DNA of 64,000 nt from Jiangella alba (GCF_900106035.1 NZ_FNUC01000003.1:1364001-1428000), one strand, 5' to 3'; shown: positions 28,086 to 36,319, counted from the first letter of the stretch. Made by a program: numbers and translations. Notes: generated from the sequence alone by a model not told the origin.

Positions 28086-30241
28086 CGGTCCGCCCGGTCG
28101 ATCAGGACCACCCGCACCGCCACGATGCCGCCCAGACGTAGATCCGCGCCGCCCAGCGGGACCACCACGACGTCGAGTCCCGCTTCGGCGATCCCGGAGA
28201 GCACCGCCGACCAACTGCCGTGGCCGGCGATCCGCGCCGGCCCCGATCCGGAGGGCACGAGGGTGTCGGCGTCGAAGTCCGTCAACAGCGGGTCACGGCC
28301 GTCCAGCATGGCCCCGGTCACCGCCTCCGCGGCGCCGGGCGCCGACTGCCGCCGGAGCTGGACCTGACCGATGAGGTCGCACATGGCTCGGGTCGCGGCT
28401 CGCCGCCAGGACGGATCGGCCGCGATCGTCCACGTCTTGTCGACCGGGGCACCCTCGCCGCCGGGCTCCACGCTGCGGGCCAGCACCACCTGCATCCCGC
28501 CGAGGGCGCCGGACCCCAGGTCCAGGAGCTCGACGTCGACGCCCAGATTGACCGCCGCCTTGGTCAGGAACAGCAGCGCCGGATCCTCGGCCAGCCCGTC
28601 GAGGGGAATCCGAAGTGACGCGCCGCCCGCGATCGACGTCGTGAGCGCCCGGAATCCCAGAGCCGACGACAACGCGTCGCGAACAGCGGATTCGACGTCG
28701 AACCCGGCTCCCGCCCCGGCCCGGCTCGGCTCCACGAGACCGTCGGCGTTCGCCGGCCCCAGCGGCTCCGCGGCCGCCCGGGGGACGGACACCCGCTCAC
28801 CGTCGAGCAGGGAGACGCCCGTGACGGTCGCCGCGTCCGGACCCGGCGCATCGCCAGTGGCCGACCGGACGCCGAACCCCTCGGCGTAGGCGACCGACGC
28901 ATGGGCGAGCGCACGGGTCCGCGCGCCCAGCACATGGTGCACGTCGAAGGCGTGCACCCGGCGTTGCGTCCCGGCCGCGTCGTAGAAACCCACGGTGCCG
29001 ATCCGCACCGGGGTCTGCTCCCACATCTCGTCGCCGTAGCCGGAGAAGACGCCGACCCGGGGACGCAGGAGGAGGTCGCGAGCATCCAGCTCGTGGATCG
29101 CCCTCTCCACCGCCTCATCGGATTCGGCATCGGCGACCGCGGCCGGATCCTCGTCGAGCGAGGCGACGCCATGGGCCACCGCGGGTGGCTCGGGCGCGCA
29201 GAACGTGCACTCGGGGTGGGGCAGCAGGTCTTCCGTCGTCACGTCGAAGGCTTCGACGTCCTGCAGGATCACCCGGCCGTCGGTCTCCGGTTCGGGCGCG
29301 CCCGTCGAGAGCCGGAACGCCTCGAACGCCAGCAGGTTGCCGATCATCGCCGCCGGCGGACCGGTCAGCCGCCGCGAAGCTCCCGCTGCGGCGTGGCCGA
29401 CGGCCAGCGATCGCCAGGTCCGCGAGGCGTCACCCGGTGTCGACGGCGTCAGCCGCAGCAGCGCGCAGTACCAGCAACTGCGCCGCCCCGTGCCGGACGC
29501 CGGCCCGACCACCACCTGCGAGCCGAGCCTCCAGGCTGGCAGCACCGTCGCCCCGGCCGGGCCGGACGACAGCAGCCGGTGGGTCACCTCGGGCGCGTCG
29601 TCGCCGCCCGCCACGAGGACCAGCTCCGCTCCGCCCAGGTCGTCCCAGCCGAGAGTGTTCGGGTCGTAGTCGCGGACGGCGACCGTCGCATCGACTCCCG
29701 CTTCCGCCAGCGCGGCCCGTTCCTCCTCCACGGCTGCGTCGATGTCGCCGAAGACGGTCACGTGAGCCAGTCCGTTGCGGACCAACGCCGTCGTGCACGC
29801 GTGCGCCACCGGGCCCGTGCCGATGACGGCCACCGTCGCCTGACGGAAGTCCGCGAACCGGCGCGCCGGGTGGTCGGCATAGTGATCGAGGTAGCCGAGT
29901 TGCGCCTCGAACTGGGCCGCTACCGGTGCTCCCAGGAGTTCCGCCGGGTCGACCTGGTCGGCAGGCACATCCCGTGCGAAGCCTCGGGACAACAGCGCCT
30001 GAACCAGTTGCCCGACCATCTCCTGCTGCGGCTCCGGCAGCCTCCCGCACAGTTCCGCGACCGAGCGGGTGCCGTCGAGGACCGGCACGAGCAGCGCCGC
30101 CAGCCGATAGGCACTGCTGGACGCAATCTTGAAGCCACCGGACGACGTGTGAAACAGCACGCCGTCGTACGAGGCGGTGAACAGGACATCCCGGCCGACC
30201 CGTGGGCGGGTGTCGGCGACCGAGTCGAATGCGACGCTCAA
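28082..30241 (-). CDS. E1/ocin-ThiF-like leader-binding partner of the YcaO enzymes
   Basis: Binds the precursor leader and presents it to the cyclodehydratase. Of 719 residues, about 15-95 form a winged-helix RiPP recognition element, 130-350 an E1-like Rossmann domain (VAVIGTGPVA at 137-146) with a two-CxxC zinc site (Cys256/Cys259, Cys345/Cys348). The C-terminal half contains an RALAHASVAYAEGFGVR stretch that resembles a degenerate YcaO helix without the catalytic acidic set. Start is a TTG at 30241 with GGAG five bases upstream; it overlaps the regulator stop as TTGA. No ATG or GTG lies close downstream. Confidence 0.88.
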   Translation of the reverse strand: MSVAFDSVADTRPRVGRDVLFTASYDGVLFHTSSGGFKIASSSAYRLAALLVPVLDGTRSVAELCGRLPEPQQEMVGQLVQALLSRGFARDVPADQVDPAELLGAPVAAQFEAQLGYLDHYADHPARRFADFRQATVAVIGTGPVAHACTTALVRNGLAHVTVFGDIDAAVEEERAALAEAGVDATVAVRDYDPNTLGWDDLGGAELVLVAGGDDAPEVTHRLLSSGPAGATVLPAWRLGSQVVVGPASGTGRRSCWYCALLRLTPSTPGDASRTWRSLAVGHAAAGASRRLTGPPAAMIGNLLAFEAFRLSTGAPEPETDGRVILQDVEAFDVTTEDLLPHPECTFCAPEPPAVAHGVASLDEDPAAVADAESDEAVERAIHELDARDLLLRPRVGVFSGYGDEMWEQTPVRIGTVGFYDAAGTQRRVHAFDVHHVLGARTRALAHASVAYAEGFGVRSATGDAPGPDAATVTGVSLLDGERVSVPRAAAEPLGPANADGLVEPSRAGAGAGFDVESAVRDALSSALGFRALTTSIAGGASLRIPLDGLAEDPALLFLTKAAVNLGVDVELLDLGSGALGGMQVVLARSVEPGGEGAPVDKTWTIAADPSWRRAATRAMCDLIGQVQLRRQSAPGAAEAVTGAMLDGRDPLLTDFDADTLVPSGSGPARIAGHGSWSAVLSGIAEAGLDVVVVPLGGADLRLGGIVAVRVVLIDRADR

Positions 30242-32019
30242 GGGGTCTCCATTCCAGGGGTCGAAAGGACGACGCCGACCTGAGGCGTCGACTGTCGTTC
30301 GTCGTGCATGCTGCGCAGGTACGACCGGATCAGGCGCGGGACTCGATACCGCCCTCCGAACTCCTCCACGAGGCTCGCGTCGGCCAGTTGGTCCAGGAGG
30401 TGCTCGGCGGATTCCGGCACTGATCTCAACAACCCGACGGCCGCCTGGCCATCGATGTCGGCCTCGGCGCCGGCCAGCCTGCGGGCGGCATCGGCCAGTA
30501 CGGGCGACAGCCGGCTCACCACTCGTTCGAAACGGGCCGTCAAGGTCATGTCCGGATCACCGGGCAGAGACAGCCTGCTGGTGGGATTCTCCCGAAGCCA
30601 CGCAACGAACTCCGCCAGACCGGTGTCCCTGGTCTGTATCCGGGCCGCGGCGATCCGCAGCGCCAGCGGGAGGTCCCCGCACACGTCGGCGAGTTCATCG
30701 GCCGCCGCCGGGTCGGCATCCACCCGATCCGGCCCGAGAAGGATCGCCAGCAGACGCACTGACTCGTCACGAGCGAGGCCGGACACGCGCACGATTCGCC
30801 CGCCGAACCGGGCCATCACACCGGACAGCCCATGCTGGCTCGTCACGAGGACGGCGTCCCTCCTGGCCGCGGCGGCGGAGACGACCGCTATGGCCTGTTG
30901 GACGCCGACGACGTCATCGAGGATCAGCAGTCCACGGCGGCTGTCCGTCCACGTCCGCCACGACGCCAGCTCGCCGACGATCTCTCCGAACACCCGAGCC
31001 GAGCCGTCGGCGGCCCGCATTCCGAGCGTCTTCTGCCCGCCGGGGAAGTGTTCGCGGAACGTCGTCGCGATGTGCCGGGCCAGCGCCGTCTTACCGATGC
31101 CGGACATGCCGGTCAGCACGACCGGCCCGGTGTCCCGCGACAGCCGGCCCGCGATCTCGGCCGCCACGGAATCGCGTCCGATGAAGGTGATGACCGGCCG
31201 CACCTTCGGCACGGCAGCCGCGGCCGTCTCCTGCCGTACTTCCGGCCGCGGCTCTCCCTTGAGAATGCTGAGCTCGATCTTCTTCAAGCGCGACCCTGGA
31301 TCGAGACCGAGTTCATCGGCCAGGAAGGATTTGATGCGGTGGAACTCTGCCAACGCGTCGCTCTGACGACCGGCGCGATAGAGCGCTTCGATGTGCAGTT
31401 CCGCGAGGCTCTCGTCGCCGGGCCGCCGCCGGGTCGCATCCCAGAGCTGCACCACCGTCGCGGCAGCCATTCCCTGGTCGATCTTCAACTCGCACAGACG
31501 CCGCAGTACAGTGAGCCGTTCTTCGTCGAGCCGGGGCGCGACGTCACGGTGCAGCCACTCGGACGGCACGTTCGCCAGCAGGGGGCCGCTCCACAGCTGC
31601 AGAGCGCCGTCCAGCAATTCCAGCCGGCGATCTGGTCGCGGTTCGGCGTCGGCAGCCGCCGCGAGTTCCCGGAATCGGACCAGATCCAGAGTCTCGCCGG
31701 ATGCCACGAACCGGTAGCCACCCGGCACCGTCTCGATGGACGACGTGCCGAGCCCATGCCGGCCGAACAGCTTGCGCAACCGCATCGCACACGTCTGCAA
31801 GGCAGCCTTGGCCGCCAAGGGCTGATCGTCGCCCCAGATCGCATTCTGCAGGTGACCCGTGTCGACCACTTCGTTCGGGTGCACGAGCAAGGTGGCCAGC
31901 ATGCAGGACACCTTCGACGGCTGCAGAACGATCGAGTCGTCGCCCCGCGTCAGCGCCAGCGGCCCCAGCACGCGGAAGGTCATCGGGACCGTGCCACCAG
32001 CCGGGGACAAACCGCTCAT
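30238..32019 (-). CDS. SARP-family pathway activator with NB-ARC ATPase domain
   Basis: Likely pathway-specific activator. The 593-residue protein (or 581 from the internal ATG at 31983) has an OmpR-type DNA-binding domain (residues about 15-107, ending VPGGYRF), a BTAD helical domain (about 112-255), and an NB-ARC/AfsR-like nucleotide domain with Walker A GMSGIGKT (304-311) and Walker B GLLILDD. A short C-terminal helical part follows, without the long TPR tail of AfsR. No strong ribosome site precedes either start; a longer choice is kept. Second gene after the precursor, separated from it by a hairpin, and coupled to the E1-like gene. Confidence 0.9.
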   Translation of the reverse strand: MSGLSPAGGTVPMTFRVLGPLALTRGDDSIVLQPSKVSCMLATLLVHPNEVVDTGHLQNAIWGDDQPLAAKAALQTCAMRLRKLFGRHGLGTSSIETVPGGYRFVASGETLDLVRFRELAAAADAEPRPDRRLELLDGALQLWSGPLLANVPSEWLHRDVAPRLDEERLTVLRRLCELKIDQGMAAATVVQLWDATRRRPGDESLAELHIEALYRAGRQSDALAEFHRIKSFLADELGLDPGSRLKKIELSILKGEPRPEVRQETAAAAVPKVRPVITFIGRDSVAAEIAGRLSRDTGPVVLTGMSGIGKTALARHIATTFREHFPGGQKTLGMRAADGSARVFGEIVGELASWRTWTDSRRGLLILDDVVGVQQAIAVVSAAAARRDAVLVTSQHGLSGVMARFGGRIVRVSGLARDESVRLLAILLGPDRVDADPAAADELADVCGDLPLALRIAAARIQTRDTGLAEFVAWLRENPTSRLSLPGDPDMTLTARFERVVSRLSPVLADAARRLAGAEADIDGQAAVGLLRSVPESAEHLLDQLADASLVEEFGGRYRVPRLIRSYLRSMHDERQSTPQVGVVLSTPGMETP

Positions 32020-32052
32020 ACGGTCAAGAATTCGTGAGCTTCACAGGGCGGC

Positions 32053-32076
32053 CTAGTACGCAATTGCGTGTACTAG
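32053..32076. promoter_or_regulatory. Nested palindrome upstream of the SARP gene
   Basis: CTAGTAC and GTACTAG arms enclose a perfect 12-base palindrome ACGCAATTGCGT, offset from the outer symmetry by two bases. It lies 34-57 bases before the SARP start codon and in a local AT-richer patch. Likely an operator or a promoter-embedded control site for the SARP-led part of the operon. Confidence 0.45.
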
Positions 32077-32097
32077 ACGGACAGCTCGGCACATGGT

Positions 32098-32133
32098 AAA
32101 GCGGCCGCCCCGAAGAATGGGGACGGCCGCTCT
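32098..32133 (-). terminator. Hairpin between precursor gene and biosynthetic operon (attenuator-like)
   Basis: On the minus strand AGCGGCCG-T-CCCC pairs with GGGG-CGGCCGCT around loop ATTCTTC (12 pairs, one bulged base), followed by TTTACC. It starts about 36 bases after the precursor stop. A strong hairpin with a short U-run here would make precursor mRNA more abundant than enzyme mRNA, a common arrangement in RiPP clusters. Confidence 0.6.
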
Positions 32134-32168
32134 ACCGCAGCCAGCAGGCGGTCAGGCTTCAGCCGGTG

Positions 32169-32372
32169 TCAGGCGGCGCTGGAGCAAGAGGAGCAGCACG
32201 ACGTGGACGAGCAGCTCGACCCGCAACTGGTCGAGCTGGTGGTGCTGCTGGTGCAGCTGGTCGAGCCCGCCAGCACCGCCTCGGTGACGTCGGCGTAGTC
32301 GGAAACCTCGAAGGTCTCCGTCTCCAGGGCGAGGATCTCCCTGGCGATGCTGTCCAGTCGCGTGTGACTCAT
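32169..32372 (-). CDS. RiPP precursor peptide with Ser/Thr/Cys-only type core (thiazolylpeptide-like)
   Basis: A 67-residue precursor. Residues 1-36 are an acidic leader (ALETETFEVSDYADVTEAVL) of the kind seen in thiazolylpeptide-type bacteriocin precursors. From about residue 37 to the end the peptide is almost only Ser, Thr and Cys: 16 Ser, 6 Thr, 6 Cys, one Gly and two terminal Ala in 31 residues, with fragments such as STSCTSSTTSS and CCSSCSSAA. All of the former are substrates for azole formation or dehydration. ATG at 32372 with GGGAG seven bases upstream. The exact leader/core border is uncertain; after LAG or AGS is my guess. First gene of the operon whose enzymes fit this substrate. 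Confidence 0.92.
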   Translation of the reverse strand: MSHTRLDSIAREILALETETFEVSDYADVTEAVLAGSTSCTSSTTSSTSCGSSCSSTSCCSSCSSAA

Positions 32373-32481
32373 GACGGTTCTCCCTTGACAACGTGCCGAC
32401 CGCCGGGGCCGGGCCGAGTGAGATGACGCGCCTAGTTGACCTCGCCCCGGTCACCGATCACTGGCAAGTCGCTCACACCCG

Positions 32482-32499
32482 ACGTCAGTGACCTGTCAG
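32482..32499 (-). promoter_or_regulatory. Candidate SARP box upstream of the precursor gene
   Basis: On the minus strand, heptads CTGACAG and CTGACGT are separated by four bases, an 11-base period. Direct heptads with this spacing are the known recognition pattern of SARP activators. The site lies about 110 bases before the precursor start codon. No clear -10 hexamer was found at the expected distance, so this is tentative. Confidence 0.4.
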
Positions 32500-32530
32500 C
32501 GGGCCGATCGAGCGCACGCCCTGGAATCCC

Positions 32531-32560
32531 TTGACGGTCCGTGAAATCCATGCGTAACAT
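32531..32560 (+). promoter_or_regulatory. Promoter of the LacI-led glycan operon
   Basis: TTGACG at 32531-32536 and TAACAT at 32555-32560 with an 18-base spacer, 47 bases before the TTG start of the LacI gene. Best sigma-70-like match in the 235-base divergent gap between the RiPP and glycan operons. Confidence 0.6.
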
Positions 32561-32576
32561 CTCCGTCCAACCTGGT

Positions 32577-32588
32577 CGATACGTATCG
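32577..32588. promoter_or_regulatory. LacI-family operator
   Basis: Perfect 12-base palindrome CGATACGTATCG, starting 17 bases after the -10 element and 20 bases before the LacI start codon, the classic position for autorepression. The inner ATACGTATC recurs inside the sialidase gene at 34876. Confidence 0.6.
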
Positions 32589-32607
32589 GGGTGAGCGAGG
32601 AGGGGCC

Positions 32608-33681
32608 TTGGCAGCGCAGCGGCGGCGACCGACCCAGATGGACATCGCCCGTCGGGCGGGTGTGTCGCAGTCGACGGTGTCGGTGGTCATCAACGGCGCG
32701 CCGGCGATCGTGGACGTCGCCGAGGAGAAGCGCCGCGCGGTGCTGGAGGCGGCCGCCGAACTCGGCTACACGGTGAACGCCTCGGCGCGCAATCTCAAGG
32801 GCGGCCGCAATCGGATGCTCGGCGTGTTCACCTTCGAGCCGGTCTTTCCCGTGAATCAGCGTGATTTCTACTTCCCCTTCCTCCTCGGCATCGAGGAATC
32901 GACCGCCGAGTGCGGCTACAACCTGCTGCTTTTCAGTGCTGTGACAGCGGGCACCGAGCGCCGTGTGTTCGCCGACGGCGTCAACCAGCTCAAGCTGGCC
33001 GACGGCTGCGTCCTGCTCGGACGTCATCTCCGGGAAGACGACCTGGCCGCGCTGCTCCGCGAGGACTTTCCGTTCGTGTTCATCGGGCGGCGTGACGTGC
33101 CCGGTGCGGAGTTCTCCTATGTCGCGGCCGACTACGTGGGTGCGACCCGTGACGTCGTGCGGTCCCTGGCCGCCCTCGGGCATCGCCGGATCGCCTACCT
33201 GAAGGCGGCCGACGACAAGGAGTGGACCCAGGATCGCGAGACCGGCTTCCGGCAGGGCCTCGACGAGGCCGGCATCGCCGATGACCGGATCCTCCGTCAC
33301 GTGATGGGGGAGGGGGCCGCGCTCACCGCGGCCGAACTCGAGCGATGGCAGGCGGCGGGGGTCACCGCCGTGCTGGTGGAGCCAAGTCAGGACGACAGCG
33401 CGATCGCCGCCGTGGAACATGCGGCCGGCGTTGCGGGCATCGAGATCCCCGCGGATCTCTCCGTGGTCCTGCTGGGCGACCCGCCGCTGGTGCACGCCAC
33501 GGAGCGGGACTGGACGCGGTTCACCATCCCGCGCGAGCAGATGGGCCGTGAGGCCGTCCGGCTGCTGCTGGAACTCCTCGACGACGAAGCCGGGGTCAAG
33601 CGGCACCTGTACCTCGACTGCGTTCCGGTCGCGGGCGATTCGGTGGCAGCGCCCCGTCACTCCCGGGGAGGGACGGCATGA
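32608..33681 (+). CDS. LacI family repressor of the glycan operon
   Basis: A 357-residue repressor. The N-terminal helix-turn-helix (MDIARRAGVSQSTVSVVIN) and hinge helix (YTVNASARNLKGG) are followed by a periplasmic-binding-protein-like effector domain. The start is a TTG at 32608 just after GAGGAGGGG. Its stop overlaps the sialidase ATG (ATGA), so it leads the operon and presumably represses it through the palindrome at 32577 until a released sugar binds. The effector is unknown; a sialic acid or sulfated sugar product would fit. Confidence 0.94.
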   Translation: MAAQRRRPTQMDIARRAGVSQSTVSVVINGAPAIVDVAEEKRRAVLEAAAELGYTVNASARNLKGGRNRMLGVFTFEPVFPVNQRDFYFPFLLGIEESTAECGYNLLLFSAVTAGTERRVFADGVNQLKLADGCVLLGRHLREDDLAALLREDFPFVFIGRRDVPGAEFSYVAADYVGATRDVVRSLAALGHRRIAYLKAADDKEWTQDRETGFRQGLDEAGIADDRILRHVMGEGAALTAAELERWQAAGVTAVLVEPSQDDSAIAAVEHAAGVAGIEIPADLSVVLLGDPPLVHATERDWTRFTIPREQMGREAVRLLLELLDDEAGVKRHLYLDCVPVAGDSVAAPRHSRGGTA

Positions 33682-35312
33682 CCGGTCACCGGATCACCAG
33701 GCGCCGGGCGATCGGCGCCGGGCTCGGCGCGGCCGCCGCCATCATGACCGCGACGACGTCCGCCGCCGCACGCACCGCCGGATCCGGCGACGGCCTCGAG
33801 CTGACGACCCTGTGGTCCCGCGGCGAGAACGGCTGGGTCGACTTCCGCGTGCACGCCGTCGACGTGACGGCCGCGGGCACGCTGCTGGCCTTCAGCGAGG
33901 CCCGGGTCGGGACGAGCGCCGACGACGGCCCGAAGGACCTGGTCCTGCGGCGCAGCACCGACGGCGGCCGCACCTGGGGCCCGACGACCTTCATCGAGGA
34001 GCACCACGGCGGTGCGTGGGCGAACCCCACCCCCGTGGCCGACCTGCGCACCGGCCGCATCACCGTCTTCTACGCGCTCAACGCGGCGGGCGTCTCCTCG
34101 CGGGTGTTCCGGCGCGCGTCGACCGACGACGGCGTCAGCTGGAGCGACGCCGTCGAGGTCACGGACCTGTTCGCGGGGAACGAGCACGAGTGGACGTTCC
34201 ACCTGCCCGGGCCCGGCCGCGGCATCCAGCTCGCCGGCGGACGCCTGCTCGTGGAGGTCTGGCATCGCCGGTCGATCGACGTGCCCGCCGCCGACCGCGA
34301 CTACAGCGTGAGCGTCGTCCGCAGCGACGACGGCGGCCGGACCTGGCAGTGGGGTGGCGTCGCGCCCGACCCCGCGGGCCTGGGGCTGGACGAGGCGCGG
34401 ATCGCGCAGCTCGCCACCGGGGAGGTGATCCTGAACGCGAGGCTCGCGGGCGGTGTCAGCAACACCAGCCGCGCCGTCGCCCGGAGCCGCGACGGCGGCC
34501 TGACGTTCACCGACGCGGTCATCGAGACGAACATCGCTCCGCATGCGGGTATCGCCTCCGGCCTGGCCGCCCGCGTGGACCGGAACGGCGTCGAGCGCGT
34601 CGTCTACACCAGCCCGGTCAGGGGCACCGGACGGGAGACGTTGTACGCGCGGCTCAGCCACGACGGCGCCGACTCGTGGTCGTGGGGCCGCGTGATCGAC
34701 GACGCCCGGGCCGGCTACTCCGACGTCGTCTGGCTCGACGACAGCACGCTGCTCGTCCTCTACAGCAGGCTCGGCGGAACCGGGGTCGAGACGCTCGACG
34801 TCGTCGCGGCCCGGTTCGACGTCGCCTGGCTCAGCCAAGATCGCGACGTGCACGGCAGACCTCTGTCCTTTATTCATACGTATCAGGTCGAAGGCCTCCG
34901 CGCGGAGTCCACCGTGCCGCGAGCGCCGATGACGCTCGATCCGGCCGCCGAGGGCTCGGCGGTGACGCACGTGCCCGCCACCGCACCGGACGACGCCCAC
35001 ACCGTCACCATCGTCCCGGCGGTCTCCCGCCCCCATCGCCTGCGTTGCCGCTTCCGCAGGCCGGACGCGACTGGCGGCGCCGACGTCGTGGTCGAGGTCG
35101 ACGGGCGGCCGCGTGGCGGCGTCGTGGCCACCGCGGAAGCCGATCCGTTCCTCGACGTCGATCTCGGGATCATCTCGGTCCGCGCGGGCCGGCCGGTGCG
35201 CGTCGCGTTCCGCGCGGCGGGGGCTGGTCCCGACGGCCTCTCGCACGCGTTCCAGATCGACGCGATCTCACTCGTCCCGCGGAGCAGCGCCCAGCCGCGT
35301 CCCGCTCCCTGA
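33678..35312 (+). CDS. Tat-secreted exo-alpha-sialidase-like protein (GH33/BNR)
   Basis: Predicted extracellular glycosidase removing terminal sialic-acid-like sugars. It is 544 residues with a twin-arginine signal (ITRRRAIGAGLGAAAA). Five Asp-box motifs are visible, for example STDGGRTW, STDDGVSW, SDDGGRTW, SRDGGLTF and SHDGADSW. Sialidase active-site positions are recognisable: the first Arg in FRVHAVD (usual FRIP), the Asp region DDGPKDLVLRRS, and the Tyr region AGYSDVVWL. Residues about 400-544 form an extra C-terminal beta domain. Overlaps lacI by four bases. Substrate specificity is unproven. Confidence 0.88.
   Translation: MTGHRITRRRAIGAGLGAAAAIMTATTSAAARTAGSGDGLELTTLWSRGENGWVDFRVHAVDVTAAGTLLAFSEARVGTSADDGPKDLVLRRSTDGGRTWGPTTFIEEHHGGAWANPTPVADLRTGRITVFYALNAAGVSSRVFRRASTDDGVSWSDAVEVTDLFAGNEHEWTFHLPGPGRGIQLAGGRLLVEVWHRRSIDVPAADRDYSVSVVRSDDGGRTWQWGGVAPDPAGLGLDEARIAQLATGEVILNARLAGGVSNTSRAVARSRDGGLTFTDAVIETNIAPHAGIASGLAARVDRNGVERVVYTSPVRGTGRETLYARLSHDGADSWSWGRVIDDARAGYSDVVWLDDSTLLVLYSRLGGTGVETLDVVAARFDVAWLSQDRDVHGRPLSFIHTYQVEGLRAESTVPRAPMTLDPAAEGSAVTHVPATAPDDAHTVTIVPAVSRPHRLRCRFRRPDATGGADVVVEVDGRPRGGVVATAEADPFLDVDLGIISVRAGRPVRVAFRAAGAGPDGLSHAFQIDAISLVPRSSAQPRPAP
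34876..34884. promoter_or_regulatory. Intragenic copy of the LacI operator core
   Basis: ATACGTATC, matching nine bases of the operator at 32577, inside the sialidase gene within an AT-rich patch that is unusual for this GC-rich region. Could serve as a distant auxiliary operator for DNA looping, as with lacO2. One core match alone may be chance. Confidence 0.3.
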
Positions 35313-35347
35313 ACCCGCGACACCACCACTACCGCCACGGAGGCACG

Positions 35348-36280
35348 GTGCAGAAGGTCATTCAGTACGAACGCGGCCTGGAGAAGTTCACGCCGTTGCG
35401 CAACATCGTCACCTACGACGACTTCGATCGCGGCTTCAACGGCTGGCTCGACCTCACGCCGAACTTCGTCAACGACGACTACCGGCACTACCCGTCCGAA
35501 GTGGACCTCGCCAGCTGGGCGCCCTCGATGATCAGCGCGGCGCCGATGCGTTTCGCCGCCACCCACGGGTCGATGGAGGGCACCTACTCGCTGAAGCTGA
35601 ACACCAAGCCGGTGGCGAACCGCTACGAGGAGAAGCCGGCCGACGGCAGCATGGGGGTCGCCCTGAAGCGGCTCTCGAACTTCGACCCGAACATGCGCTA
35701 CATCCAGATCGAGGCGTTCTACGCCTACACCCCGCAGCAGGACCGGCTCGGCTTCGGCGAAGAGGACCTGCGGGCGTTCGGGTTCTACTTCGACCTGCAG
35801 GACCACGAGTACCGCTGGATGCCCGGCGTCCGCTACGTGAACTCCGTCAACGGCGAGCTCACCAAGAAGTGGCAGTACTGGAAGGTCGCCGACGGCGTGA
35901 CCAAGAAGGACTGGTGCTACGGCCGCGAGGACGGCTGGCAGCGACCCGGCGTCGACAACCTCTGGTACGGCCGTCGCCACGCCGACGGCTCGGCCGACGC
36001 CTTCCAGTGGGTCCCCGACGGCGATCAGGACCTGCTCTACAACGAGAGCCCGGACAAGCTCAACTGGCTGTACTTCCGTCTGCTCATCGACTTCCAGCGG
36101 CGCGAGTACGTCGAGCTGCAGAGCATGGACCGGACCTTCGACCTGCGCGGTCTGACGCCGACGCTCGTCACGCCCTACAAGAGCATCACGAACCTGATCA
36201 ACCCGATCTTCTTCGTCGAGACCGACACGAATCGCACGGTGAATCTCTTCCTCGATTCCGTCGTGTACTCCACGGAATGA
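35348..36280 (+). CDS. Uncharacterised protein of the glycan operon (DUF6772-like)
   Basis: A 310-residue protein with no signal peptide and no membrane segment. It is rich in aromatic residues (GFNGWLDLTPNF, YWKVADGV, DGWQRPGVDNLWYGRRH) and looks like a beta-sandwich of the concanavalin or carbohydrate-binding kind; it reads like a family I know only as a domain of unknown function. The GTG at 35348 follows GGAGG by a few bases. It lies 35 bases after the sialidase and before a small protein and an ABC importer, so a role with the same glycan is likely, but no catalytic motif can be named. Confidence 0.75.
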   Translation: MQKVIQYERGLEKFTPLRNIVTYDDFDRGFNGWLDLTPNFVNDDYRHYPSEVDLASWAPSMISAAPMRFAATHGSMEGTYSLKLNTKPVANRYEEKPADGSMGVALKRLSNFDPNMRYIQIEAFYAYTPQQDRLGFGEEDLRAFGFYFDLQDHEYRWMPGVRYVNSVNGELTKKWQYWKVADGVTKKDWCYGREDGWQRPGVDNLWYGRRHADGSADAFQWVPDGDQDLLYNESPDKLNWLYFRLLIDFQRREYVELQSMDRTFDLRGLTPTLVTPYKSITNLINPIFFVETDTNRTVNLFLDSVVYSTE

Positions 36281-36319
36281 CCACCGCCCACCGCAGACCG
36301 ATTCGGAAGGCCCTGCTCA

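Noticed and set aside
32169..32285. Precursor core read as a simple DNA repeat or microsatellite
   Set aside because: The Ser/Thr codons vary (AGC, TCG, TCC, ACC, ACG), so the DNA is not a simple repeat; it follows a proper leader, start codon and ribosome site and leads matching enzymes.
32169..32372. Lanthipeptide precursor
   Set aside because: No LanC-type cyclase is present, and the YcaO, SagB and E1-like genes point to azoles. The LanB-like protein is the split form used in thiopeptide-type pathways.
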